From Streptomyces sp. L-9-10 (GTDB lineage Bacteria > Actinomycetota > Actinomycetes > Streptomycetales > Streptomycetaceae): DNA of 61,595 bases. Under the pieces are notes generated by a model that saw only the letters and a program-made list of their open reading frames with translations, was not told the origin of the DNA and made no database searches. The stretch spans positions 1 through 61,595 of the forward strand of contig NZ_PHRF01000089.1 of NCBI RefSeq assembly GCF_004151105.1, given 5' to 3'. Shown in pieces: positions 8,819 to 17,129 of the stretch (positions within the stretch are counted from its first letter, which is position 1; the number at the start of each line of letters is the position of its first letter). The position numbers were made by a program, and so were the translations under genes.

Positions 8819-10158
8819 GCCGCTGAACCCTTCCATTCGGGTACGGGAAGCCCGAGATGTGAGCGCAGGGTGGCGCCCTCGTATTCCGTGCGGAAGGCCC
8901 CGCGCTCCTGGAGAAGCGGTACGACCCGGTCCACGAAGTCGTCCAGACCGCCCGGGGTCAGATGCGGCACGAGAATGAAACCGTCCGCCGCCCCGGTCCT
9001 GACGAAGGTGTCGAGGCTCTCGGCGACGCTCTCCGGGGTGCCGATGAAGGACTGCCGCGCGGTGGTCTCGATGACGGTCTGCCGGATGGAAAGCCCCTTG
9101 GCCTCGGACAGCGCCCGCCACCTGGCGGCGACCGCGAGCGGATCACCGGTCCTCACCCGGCCCTGGACCAGCGAGGAGTCCGGGTCCGGATCGATCCCGG
9201 GCAGCGGCCCGTCCGGGTCGTACGCCGAAAGGTCCCGCCCCCAGACCTGCTCCAGGGCGAGGATCGCGTTCTGCGGGGAGACCTGCTGTCCGCGGATCTC
9301 GACGGCCCGCTCCCGCGCCTCCGCGTCACTGTCGCCGAGGACGCAGGTGACCCCCGGCATGATCTTGAGATCGTCCGGGTCCCTGCCGTACTTCGCCAGC
9401 CGGGACTTGGTGTCGGCGTAGAACGCGCGGCCCGCCTCCAGGGTGCCGTGGCGGGTGAAGATGACATCCGCGGCGGAGGCGGCGAACTCCCGGCCCTCCT
9501 CCGAGTCGCCCGCCTGGATGATCACCGGGTGCCCCTGTGGGGAGCGCGGGACGGTGAACTCCCCCTCGATCTCGAACTGCCGCCCGGAGTGGGCGAACGG
9601 GCGCGGTGTGCCGTACGGGACGCCGGGCGCCGGCGGCGTCCAGGAGTCCCACAGTTCCCGCGCGGTCGCGACGAACTCGGCGGCCCTGGTGTAGCGGTCG
9701 GCGCGGTCGAGATAGCCGCCGCGCCGGAAGTTCTCACCGGTGAAGGCGTCCGAGGACGTCACCACGTTCCAGGCCGCGCGGCCCGCGCTGAGATGGTCGA
9801 GGGTGGCGAGCCTGCGGGCCAGTTCGTAGGGCTCGTTGAAGGTGGCGTTCACGGTGGCGGCGAGACCGAGCCGGCCGGTGACGGCGGCCAGCGCGTTCAG
9901 CACGGTGAGGGACTCGGGGCGGCCGACCACGTCCAGATCGTGGACGAGGCCCTTGTGCTCGCGCAGCCGCAGCCCCTCGGCCAGGAAGAAGAAGTCGAAC
10001 TTCCCGCGCTCCGCCGTACGGGCCAGCGCCTCGAAGGAGGAGAAGTCGATCTGGGACCTGGAACGGGGATCGGTCCATACGGTGGTGCTGTTGACCCCGG
10101 GGAAGTGCGCGGCGAGATGGATCCGTCTGCGCGGGGTACGGGAGGTGTCGGTCGTCAT
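8815..10158 (-). CDS. NtaA/DszA/SfnG-type FMN-dependent monooxygenase
   Basis: A 447-residue LLM-class flavin monooxygenase of the nitrilotriacetate / dibenzothiophene-sulfone monooxygenase group. Diagnostic stretches are FDFFFLAEGLRLREHKG, RLGLAATVNATFNEPYELAR, AAWNVVTSSDAFTGENF and HPVIIQAGDSEEGREFAA. Enzymes of this group use FMNH2 supplied by a separate reductase to oxidise aromatic, amine or sulfur compounds; the substrate cannot be read from sequence. Start ATG 10158 overlaps the stop of the upstream LLM gene by four bases, and its own stop overlaps DUF1684, so the four genes appear translationally coupled. Confidence 0.85.
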   Translation of the reverse strand: MTTDTSRTPRRRIHLAAHFPGVNSTTVWTDPRSRSQIDFSSFEALARTAERGKFDFFFLAEGLRLREHKGLVHDLDVVGRPESLTVLNALAAVTGRLGLAATVNATFNEPYELARRLATLDHLSAGRAAWNVVTSSDAFTGENFRRGGYLDRADRYTRAAEFVATARELWDSWTPPAPGVPYGTPRPFAHSGRQFEIEGEFTVPRSPQGHPVIIQAGDSEEGREFAASAADVIFTRHGTLEAGRAFYADTKSRLAKYGRDPDDLKIMPGVTCVLGDSDAEARERAVEIRGQQVSPQNAILALEQVWGRDLSAYDPDGPLPGIDPDPDSSLVQGRVRTGDPLAVAARWRALSEAKGLSIRQTVIETTARQSFIGTPESVAESLDTFVRTGAADGFILVPHLTPGGLDDFVDRVVPLLQERGAFRTEYEGATLRSHLGLPVPEWKGSAA

Positions 10159-11300
10159 GAGGTTCCCCCGGCGGACGCGTACTGGTTGGCCGGGCGTGCG
10201 AGGCTCAGATGCTCGCGGAGCGTGCCGCCCGGATGGAAGGTGCGGAACAGACTGCGGTGCTGGAGCAGCGCCACCGTCCCGTTGACAAGCCGTTCGAGAT
10301 CGCGCCGCGGCTCGGCGGGCGTGAGGTGGAAGCCGTCCACGGCGCCGGTGCCGTGCCAGGTGGTGATCAGGTCGGCGAGATCGACGGGGCCGCCTCGGTA
10401 GTGCGGTCCGGTGTCGCCCGCGGTGGTGCGCGGCGCGCTCTCCGGACCGGGCTCCCCCGGACGTTCGCCGTCGCCGAGATCGATGGTGAGCGCGGCGAGC
10501 ACCCGCAGCGTGTCGGGGTCACGGCCGTGACCGGCGGCCCGTGACCGGAGCCTCTCCCGTACCGCCGCCGCCTCTTCGGGCCGGCCGGCCCCGACCAGGA
10601 CGACATCCGCGTGGCGCGCGGCGGTCTCCTCGCTGTGCCCCTCGGTCGCGTCGATCACGGTGACGGGGTGGCCCTGCGGCGGGCGCGGCACGATGGACGG
10701 GCCGCGGACCGTGAACGTGGCCCCCTCGAAGTCGACGTAGTGCAGCTTGTCGCGGTCGATGAAGCGTCCTGTCGATATGTCGCGGATCTCGGCGTCGTCC
10801 TCCCAGCTGTCCCAGAGCCGGACGGCCACGTCGGCCACCTCGCCCGCCTCCTGCCACAGGGCGGGGGCGGGAGCGGCCGGGCGGCGGCCGAACAGCCGGG
10901 CCTCCGCCGGGGTGGTGGACACATCGACCAGCCAGCCCGCCCGGCCACGGCTCACCCAGTCCAGGGTGGCCACGGCCGCCGAGACATGGAACGGCTCGGT
11001 GTGGGTGGTGGTGACGGTGGGCACGAGCCCGATGCGTTCGGTCGCGGGCGCGACCCGGGAGAGCACGGCGAGCGCGTCGAGGCCGGGGCGCGCGAAGGAG
11101 TCCTGGAGCGTGACGAAGTCGAGGGCGCCCCGCTCGGCGAGCCGGGCGAGTTCGACGTACCACGCGGCGTCGTAGGCCCGCTGACCGCCGATCTCGGCGG
11201 CGAGATACAGCGGCCGGTGTGACGGGCGGTACGGCGGGCGGTGCTGCGGGGTGTGTCGCGGGGTGCGCCGAGGTCGGTGCGGAGGCCGGGTGGCGGTCAT
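10155..11300 (-). CDS. LLM-class flavin-dependent oxidoreductase (second monooxygenase)
   Basis: A 381-residue luciferase-like monooxygenase with an Arg/His/Pro-rich N-terminal lead (residues 1-30) before LYLAAEIGGQRAYD. Family stretches include FVTLQDSF, ERIGLVPTVTTTHTEPFHV, ATLDWVSRGRAGWLVDVS and HPVTVIDATEGHSEETAARHADVV. It is a different subfamily from the NtaA-type gene it precedes, so the pair probably performs successive or parallel oxidations. ATG 11300 has AAGG six bases upstream. The gap to the FAD/NAD(P) gene is only 15 bases. No flavin reductase lies in the operon. Confidence 0.83.
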   Translation of the reverse strand: MTATRPPHRPRRTPRHTPQHRPPYRPSHRPLYLAAEIGGQRAYDAAWYVELARLAERGALDFVTLQDSFARPGLDALAVLSRVAPATERIGLVPTVTTTHTEPFHVSAAVATLDWVSRGRAGWLVDVSTTPAEARLFGRRPAAPAPALWQEAGEVADVAVRLWDSWEDDAEIRDISTGRFIDRDKLHYVDFEGATFTVRGPSIVPRPPQGHPVTVIDATEGHSEETAARHADVVLVGAGRPEEAAAVRERLRSRAAGHGRDPDTLRVLAALTIDLGDGERPGEPGPESAPRTTAGDTGPHYRGGPVDLADLITTWHGTGAVDGFHLTPAEPRRDLERLVNGTVALLQHRSLFRTFHPGGTLREHLSLARPANQYASAGGTS

Positions 11301-11315
11301 GACGGGCCTTGCCTT

Positions 11316-13376
11316 TCAGCTTCGGACGGGCTGCCCGTCCGGTGGTTGAGGAGCCGAAGCGGCCGTGGACGGTGTGCCCGCGGGCGGTGTGGCCGGAGAC
11401 GGTGTGGCCGGAGACGGTGTGGCCGCGGCCGGGGGCCGCGCGAGGCCGGCGAGCAGGGTGAGCGCGGCCCGCGCGGTGGCGTCGTTCTGCCGGAACGCGG
11501 GGCCTCCCGTACGCGGCCGGGTGAAGGCGCCGCTGGACCGGGCGGTGGTGTTCGGGCCGAGCGCGAAACGGCGGGGATGCGGGGTGCCGTCGCGCTCCAG
11601 CAGCCGCCCGTCGTCGGGATCGACCCGGACCAGCCCCGCCGAGACCGCCGCGGCCCCCTCCTCGTACAGCGCGCGCAGCAGCGGGCTCCGGGTGCGTTCG
11701 GGCGAGGGGTCGGGCAGCCGGGCCTCGACGAGTGCGCGCGCCTCGACGTACTCCCCCGGTACGACGGCGCTGCCCGCCCGGAAGATCCCCCGCCGCCCGT
11801 CGGCCTCGACCGACATGTCCGCGCCCAGGAAGCGGACGACCCCGGCCCGGGAGAGCGCGAGCAGCTGGCGCAGCCGGGGTCCCGGCGGGCCGGAGGCGAC
11901 ATAGCTGAAGAAGCCGTGCCAGCTGCCGCCGGAGTCACCGAGGTCGCCGAGGCGGATCAGCTGGCCGTAGACGGAGAGCAGCCCGAAGAAGACGGCGAGG
12001 TCCGCGCTGTGGGACGGGTCGTGTCTTCGGCCGAGATCCGCGCGGATGTAGTCGCGCAGCCCGTCCTGGAGCGCGTCGTACGAGGGGAAGCGCAGCCCGT
12101 CCAGCGGCCGGTCGAGGGCGGCGAGATCGAGCCGGTCGGCGGGGTCGGGTACGGCCGCGCCGACCAGGGCGTCCAGCTCGGGGCCGCCGGCGTCGGCGGC
12201 GGCGTACTTCTCCTCGAAGTCGGTCCAGTCGACGCGGGTGCGTTCGGGGTGCGCGGTGAAGAGGCGGTGGTAGTACGCGAAGCCGAGCTCCTTGTCGATC
12301 AGCGGCCGGACATCGCGCCGGAAGTCGGGCGGCACCGGCCGGCTCAGCAGCGCGTCGATCTGCTCGGGCCCGAAGAAGCGGGGCAGCGGGGGCCGTTCAC
12401 CGTCCAGCCCGTAGCCGATCTTGGAGTGGTACGGGACTCCGCGCCGCGACCCGACGTACAGGACCGGTTCGCGTCCCGAGGGGTGGTAGACCAGTTCCCC
12501 GTCGTCGTGGCCGGCGCTGCCCGAGTAACGTCCGCCGCGCCCTTCGGTGACGAGCACCATCAGATCGACGAAGGCGAGTCCGAAGCCGCGGACGAGGACG
12601 GGGTCACCGGCGGGCAGGGCCGACAGATCGCTGTCGGCGGTGAAGTCGGGCGGCAGGTGGATCAGTCCGTGCTGTTCGGCGAACCGGCTCAACTCCACCT
12701 GTTCCGCGTCCGGTTCGGCGTCGAGATGGCCGAGGGTCAGCACGACGAGGTCGGCGAGGAGCGGTTCGGTACGGTCCGCAAGCCAGACGCGCTGGCGTCC
12801 GCCGCGCGGGCCGGTGACGCGCACGGCGTCGGTGCGGTGCTGGTGGACGGTGACACCGGGCGGCAGGGAGGCGACGGTCTGTTCGTACACCCAGCTCAGA
12901 TAGGCGCTCTGCACCCGGCGGCTGGGGAAGGTCTGGCCGGTGAGGGCGGCGATCTCGGCGCGGAGCCCGGACCCGTCCCCGGACCCGGGCGGAGCGAGCG
13001 CCTCCTCGGCCGCCTCGGCCGCCTCCGACTCGGCGGAGAGCCGCGCCCTGCCCTCCCTGATGTCCCGCGCCCACTCGTGCAGCGCGGGTCCGTGCCGTAC
13101 AGGACCGGCCAGGGCCACCGTGTCATCGGTGAACATGGTCACGTCCTCGGCCATGGAGTTCATCCAGAGCAGCGGCGACTGATCACGGCGCCAGACCCGC
13201 CCGGCACCCGGCGGATGCGGGTCCACGAGATGGATGTCCAGCGGCAGACCGTCGTACAGGAAGCGCGCGTTGGCCGCGATACGCTCCAGAAAACCCGTGC
13301 CGCGCGGGCCTGTTCCGACCACGACGACAGCCGGGGTCGAGGACGGGGTGCGGACGGTGACCGAGGACACAGGCAT
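11316..13376 (-). CDS. FAD/NAD(P)-binding protein (NAD_binding_9-type oxidoreductase)
   Basis: A 686-residue protein, first gene of the monooxygenase operon. An N-terminal Rossmann motif is clear (AVVVVGTGPRGTGFLERI), followed by IHLVDPHPPGAGRVWRRDQ and LWMNSMAEDVTMFTDD, both typical of the FAD-NAD(P)-binding family found with LLM monooxygenases. The C terminus is a low-complexity Ala/Thr/Pro tail. The biochemical role is not established; it may transfer electrons or act on the same substrate as the monooxygenases. ATG 13376 is the only sensible start. A TTGACA hexamer at 13507-13512 (minus strand) is a candidate -35 for the operon. Confidence 0.75.
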   Translation of the reverse strand: MPVSSVTVRTPSSTPAVVVVGTGPRGTGFLERIAANARFLYDGLPLDIHLVDPHPPGAGRVWRRDQSPLLWMNSMAEDVTMFTDDTVALAGPVRHGPALHEWARDIREGRARLSAESEAAEAAEEALAPPGSGDGSGLRAEIAALTGQTFPSRRVQSAYLSWVYEQTVASLPPGVTVHQHRTDAVRVTGPRGGRQRVWLADRTEPLLADLVVLTLGHLDAEPDAEQVELSRFAEQHGLIHLPPDFTADSDLSALPAGDPVLVRGFGLAFVDLMVLVTEGRGGRYSGSAGHDDGELVYHPSGREPVLYVGSRRGVPYHSKIGYGLDGERPPLPRFFGPEQIDALLSRPVPPDFRRDVRPLIDKELGFAYYHRLFTAHPERTRVDWTDFEEKYAAADAGGPELDALVGAAVPDPADRLDLAALDRPLDGLRFPSYDALQDGLRDYIRADLGRRHDPSHSADLAVFFGLLSVYGQLIRLGDLGDSGGSWHGFFSYVASGPPGPRLRQLLALSRAGVVRFLGADMSVEADGRRGIFRAGSAVVPGEYVEARALVEARLPDPSPERTRSPLLRALYEEGAAAVSAGLVRVDPDDGRLLERDGTPHPRRFALGPNTTARSSGAFTRPRTGGPAFRQNDATARAALTLLAGLARPPAAATPSPATPSPATPPAGTPSTAASAPQPPDGQPVRS

Positions 13377-13777
13377 GCGAAGGCTCCGTGGATACAGCGA
13401 TCGAACACGGGAGTGCCTTCACAGAAAACTTCACACAAAACACAGGCGGACCGGCCCCTCAGCACGGTCCACTTGCCCCTACGAGGCTAAGTGGTGTGTA
13501 CGGCCGGTTGTCAAGCTTGTCCGTACTGTGAGCCGACCGTCTCGGCTTGGTTGACGCGGAAACGGATGCCTGTTCCACTTGGCTCATGTATTCGCAGCAG
13601 TGGCTGGTCACGCGCTCCCACATCGACTTCGGTCGCGTGTGGTCCTCTTCCTGTTGAGCTGACGCCCTGCACGGCCTCCCGTACTTCCGGCGCTCGCGCG
13701 CCGTTTCCCCGCGTGCCTTCACACGCAGAGCGTCACGCTTCTCCCTCCCCTCGCCCGCCCGTCAGCCCGGCCGCCCG
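13377..13777. other. Intergenic region between the monooxygenase operon and the DUF5685 gene
   Basis: It separates two minus-strand units. It has a local AT-richer patch (13420-13445) and a good TTGACA hexamer (minus strand, 13507-13512) followed after 19 bp by TAGCCT, a plausible vegetative promoter for the operon. I found no convincing small gene or recognisable sulfur riboswitch. Confidence 0.35.
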
Positions 13778-14932
13778 TCAGCCGCAGTCGCAGCAACTAC
13801 AGGCGTCACAGCAGTCGCAGCCATCACAACAGTCGCAGCAGTCGGACTGGTCGCAGCAGCCCTCACGCTTCTTGCGTGACCACGGGCCCTCGTACTCGTC
13901 CGCACAACAGATTCTGCAGGTACAGCACAGTCCGACGAAGACCGCGCAGCCGGCCAGGAAACCGCGCCTGCCCGGCCTCGGCGGCGGCTGCTGCCCGAAG
14001 CCGGGTGGCAGCCCTCCGTCCTGACGGACCGGGCCGCCGGGGGCGCCTGAGCCGCCGTGCCCTTCGTGCGCGCAGGCCGTCGTGCCGAAAGCGCGGTCGG
14101 CGGAGGCCCGCAGTTCGTGCGCCAGCAGCACATGCGCCAGCCTGCCGTCGGTGAACTCCGCGTCCCGCAGCGCGAGCCGGATGCCGTGCACCGCGTCGTC
14201 GGCGAGCCGCCGCGCCTCCGCCCGGGACGTACCGGTCGCGGTGAGCGGGTTCCACGCACCCGACGCGGCGTCAGCCGGCTGGTCCTCCACGGCGTCCAGC
14301 AGATGCGCGAGCCGCCCGAAGAGCCGCCCGGCCTCGGCGAGCGGGGCGCTGTTGCCCGGCCGGCCCGCCAGCACGGCGGTGTACGCGAAGGCGGCGGCGG
14401 TCGCCGTCTCGGTCGGCTCGGTGACGGCGAGCAGCGGGGTACCGGGACCGGCCACCATCTCGATCCCCTGCTGCCGCTCGACGGCGTCGACCAGTACGGC
14501 CGTGTCGAACCCCAGCTCCGCGCCGGTGCGCGCGCCCGCCCAGTCCCAGCCGTGGGCGACCCGGCGCGCGGCGGCGGCCAGCGGCCGGCGCCTCAACAGC
14601 CCGTCCCCGTCCGCGACGTGGTCCCGGATCTTCGCCGAGGCGAGCACCAGTGACACGGAGGCGGCGAGCCGCGCGCCCTCGCCCCTGGCTATCGGCGCCG
14701 TACGCATACCGCGCAGCGGGCAGGGGCCCGCGGTACGCCGCTGTCGCGCGGCGCGTTCGGTCTGAGCCTCCGTCAGAACCGAGACGATCAGGCCGTCGTA
14801 GTTGGTGACGACCCGGGAGAACTGCCCGTGGTCCGCGCGAAGTGCCAGACAGAGCCCGCAGAGATGGGCCATCCACTCGGTTCTGAGCCCGTCGGCGAGC
14901 CGGTGCGCGCATGGTCTGACGATTCCGAACAC
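13778..14932 (-). CDS. DUF5685 family protein with Cys-rich C-terminal tail
   Basis: A 384-residue protein of a Streptomyces-typical family of unknown function. The N-terminal half carries a CxxC pair (HLCGLCLALR) in a conserved block ending TNYDGLIVSVL, plus GPCPLRGM. The middle is helical and Ala/Arg-rich. After a Gly/Pro linker comes a short hydrophobic segment (FLAGCAVFVGLCCTC) and a tail almost made of Cys and Asp; about 19 cysteines fall in the last 60 residues, with repeated CCD units. This looks like a metal-binding or multiply disulfide-linked tail, possibly membrane-associated; that is inference. The start is GTG 14932, with GGGGGA about 7 bases upstream; upstream in-frame readings have no support. 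Confidence 0.75.
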   Translation of the reverse strand: MFGIVRPCAHRLADGLRTEWMAHLCGLCLALRADHGQFSRVVTNYDGLIVSVLTEAQTERAARQRRTAGPCPLRGMRTAPIARGEGARLAASVSLVLASAKIRDHVADGDGLLRRRPLAAAARRVAHGWDWAGARTGAELGFDTAVLVDAVERQQGIEMVAGPGTPLLAVTEPTETATAAAFAYTAVLAGRPGNSAPLAEAGRLFGRLAHLLDAVEDQPADAASGAWNPLTATGTSRAEARRLADDAVHGIRLALRDAEFTDGRLAHVLLAHELRASADRAFGTTACAHEGHGGSGAPGGPVRQDGGLPPGFGQQPPPRPGRRGFLAGCAVFVGLCCTCRICCADEYEGPWSRKKREGCCDQSDCCDCCDGCDCCDACSCCDCG

Positions 14933-15208
14933 GACAGTCCCCCGAGAGTCGTTCACAAGTGCGTGACGCATCGTACCGAGCGAACGGTTCACCCGTACGT
15001 CCCCAGCCTCACCCATCTGGCCCGAACGTACTATTTTGTACCGACTCAGGCCCTGTACGCTGGAAGAACCTTGACGAACCGCCACATCTTCTGCACCAGT
15101 ACCGTCACGAATCATCTGCGCGCCGACTATCCCCTTGGCGCGCGATCCGCATGATGGTCGACCATAGGGATAGGGAACGTCATGTGACCGCGGTGAAAGG
15201 AGGCGTCC
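14933..15208. other. Divergent intergenic region before the SepF paralogue
   Basis: No gene seen. It holds the divergent promoters of the DUF5685 gene and the SepF-like gene; AT-richer around 15030 (TACTATTTTGTACC). No element was assigned. Confidence 0.4.
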
Positions 15209-15643
15209 ATGGGATCGGTGCGCAAGGCGAGTGCCTGGCTGGGCCTCGTTGAGGACAACGACGAGCGTTACTACGACGACGAGTACGCCGAGGGTGCGGA
15301 GAACGGCGACAACTGGCGGACCGACCCGCGCGTACGGGTCGTCGCCGAGGCCGCCCCGGAGCAGGACCGCAGAATCGCCACCGTGTCCCCGGACAGCTTC
15401 CGGGACGCCCGGACCATCGGCGAGCTCTTCCGGGCCGGCACCCCGGTCATCATGAACCTCACGGCCATGGAGCCCGCCGACGCCAAGCGCGTGGTGGACT
15501 TCGCCGCCGGGCTGATCTTCGGGCTGCGCGGCTCGATCGACCGCGTGGCCACCCGGGTCTTCCTGCTGAGCCCGGCCGACACCGAGATCGTCACCGGTGA
15601 GGCCGCGGGCCACGGCAAGGACGGCTTCTTCAACCAGAGCTGA
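15209..15643 (+). CDS. sflA: SepF-like cell-division protein (SepF paralogue)
   Basis: A 144-residue protein with the SepF fold: an acidic, Tyr-rich N-terminal linker (DNDERYYDDEYAEG), then IATVSPDSFRDARTIGE, FRAGTPVIMNLTAMEPADAKR, VVDFAAGLIFGLRGSIDRV and RVFLLSPAD. SepF tethers FtsZ to the membrane. The main Streptomyces sepF sits in the dcw/ylm cluster beside ftsZ, whereas this copy stands alone next to an acyl-CoA dehydrogenase, so it is the paralogue described as SepF-like (SflA) rather than SepF itself. The first 12 residues (MGSVRKASAWLG) could form an amphipathic membrane anchor. The ribosome-binding site AAAGGAGG is excellent. Confidence 0.8.
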   Translation: MGSVRKASAWLGLVEDNDERYYDDEYAEGAENGDNWRTDPRVRVVAEAAPEQDRRIATVSPDSFRDARTIGELFRAGTPVIMNLTAMEPADAKRVVDFAAGLIFGLRGSIDRVATRVFLLSPADTEIVTGEAAGHGKDGFFNQS

Positions 15644-15679
15644 GCAGGGCGCTCACCGGTTCGCCCGGTACCGACGGGG

Positions 15680-16921
15680 TCACCGGAAGGCGTCGAGGCC
15701 GGTGAGCGCCTTGCCCAGCACGAGCTGATGCATCTCGACGGTGCCCTCGTACGTGAGCACCGACTCCAGGTTCGTCGCATGGCGCATCACGGGGTACTCC
15801 AGCGAGATCCCGTTGGCGCCGAGGATGGTCCGCGAGGTGCGGCAGATCTCAATCGCCTCCCGCACGTTGTTGAGCTTGCCGAAGCTGATCTGCTCGGCGC
15901 GGAGCCGGCCCGCGTCCATACGCCGCCCCAGATGGTGGGCGAGCAGGATGCCCTTGTGCAGTTCGAGGGCCATGTCGGCCAGCTTGGCCTGGGTGAGCTG
16001 GAAGCCGCCGATCGGCCGGCCGAACTGCTCCCGGGTCCTGGCGTACTGAAGCGCCGCCTCGAAACTGGCGCGCGCCGCGCCCATCGAACCCCAGACGATT
16101 CCGTACCGCGCGTGGCTCAGACAGCTGAGCGGACCGCGCAGTCCCATGGCCTCCGGGAGGACGGCGTCGGCGGGCAGCCGTACATCGTCGAGGACCAGTT
16201 CACTCGTGACCGAGGCACGCAGTGACCACTTGTGGGTGATCTCCGGGGCCGAGAAGCCGGGGGTGCCCGCCGGGACCAGAAAGCCGCGAATGGAGGAGCC
16301 GGCGGCGCTGGACTCGTCGGTCCGCGCCCAGACGACGGCGACCCCCGCCACCGACCCGTTGGTGATCCACATCTTGCGGCCGTTGAGCACCCAGTCGGTG
16401 CCGTCCCGCTTGGCGTGGGTACGCATTCCGGCCGGGTCGGAGCCGTGGTCGGGCTCGGTGAGTCCGAAGCAGCCGATGATCTCGCCGGCGGCCATGCCGG
16501 GCAGCCAGCGCTGTTTCTGCTCCTCGGAGCCGAAGCGGTGGATCGCGTACATGGCGAGCGAGCCCTGTACGGAGACGAGGGAGCGGATCCCGGAGTCGGC
16601 GGCCTCCAGCTCCAGGCAGGCGAGTCCGTACTGGACGGCGGTGGCACCCGCGCAGCCGTATCCGGTCAGGGACATCCCGAGCGCGCCGAGTCCGCCGAGT
16701 TCACGGGCCAGTTCACGGATGACGGGCAGTTCGCCGCGTTCGTACCACTCGGCGATGTGCGGCAGGACCCGGTCGGCGGCCCAGGTCCGTACGGTGTCCC
16801 GGATCGCCAGGTCCTCCGGTTCGAGCAGATCATCGAGGCCGAGAGGGTCGCCGGGGTCGAAGGGCGGGGGCTTGGCGACCGACGACGCGGACGGTGCGGT
16901 CGGTGAGGACGGTGCGGACAT
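15680..16921 (-). CDS. Acyl-CoA dehydrogenase, glutaryl-CoA-dehydrogenase-like
   Basis: A 413-residue flavoprotein oxidising acyl-CoA thioesters. It carries the FAD/substrate signatures GCFGLTEPDHGSDP and WITNGS, the NNVREA helix, and LEYPVMRHATNLESVLTYEGTVEMHQL, where the Glu of YEGT is the expected catalytic base. The overall pattern (full length about 400, YPVMRHA) is closest to glutaryl-CoA dehydrogenases, so lysine or glutarate breakdown is possible. Start ATG 16921 has GGAGG seven bases upstream. A perfect 31-bp operator-like palindrome lies 34 bp before the start. No partner electron-transfer or regulator gene is adjacent. Confidence 0.85.
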   Translation of the reverse strand: MSAPSSPTAPSASSVAKPPPFDPGDPLGLDDLLEPEDLAIRDTVRTWAADRVLPHIAEWYERGELPVIRELARELGGLGALGMSLTGYGCAGATAVQYGLACLELEAADSGIRSLVSVQGSLAMYAIHRFGSEEQKQRWLPGMAAGEIIGCFGLTEPDHGSDPAGMRTHAKRDGTDWVLNGRKMWITNGSVAGVAVVWARTDESSAAGSSIRGFLVPAGTPGFSAPEITHKWSLRASVTSELVLDDVRLPADAVLPEAMGLRGPLSCLSHARYGIVWGSMGAARASFEAALQYARTREQFGRPIGGFQLTQAKLADMALELHKGILLAHHLGRRMDAGRLRAEQISFGKLNNVREAIEICRTSRTILGANGISLEYPVMRHATNLESVLTYEGTVEMHQLVLGKALTGLDAFR

Positions 16922-16954
16922 GGGACGGCCTCCGGCGGCTCGCACGGCTCTGAC

Positions 16955-16985
16955 GAGCTGTAACTAGCGGTGCTAGTTACAGCTC
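16955..16985. promoter_or_regulatory. Perfect operator-like palindrome upstream of the acyl-CoA dehydrogenase
   Basis: Arms of 14 bp, GAGCTGTAACTAGC and its exact complement, around a 3-bp centre (GGT, 16969-16971). The position is right for a promoter operator of the gene starting at 16921. The size and odd-numbered centre suit a TetR-family dimer. The cognate regulator is not next door. Confidence 0.7.
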
Positions 16986-17129
16986 GGTGACGACGGTACG
17001 ACGCGGTGTGCCGCGCGTCCAGACACACCCCGGTCGCCGCGTCCGCGCGTCAGCCGTCCCGTGGGCCGTCCTGCGGGCCGTCCTGCGGGCCGGACACGGG
17101 GGCGCCGGCACGAGGGGACGCCGGTACGC

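Noticed and set aside
13459..13722. 87-codon minus-strand frame and overlapping Cys-containing frames upstream of the FAD/NAD(P) gene, considered as a cysteine-attenuation leader
   Set aside because: No ribosome-binding site in the right place, no run of Cys codons before a stop, and the frames run into the downstream gene or across the likely promoter.
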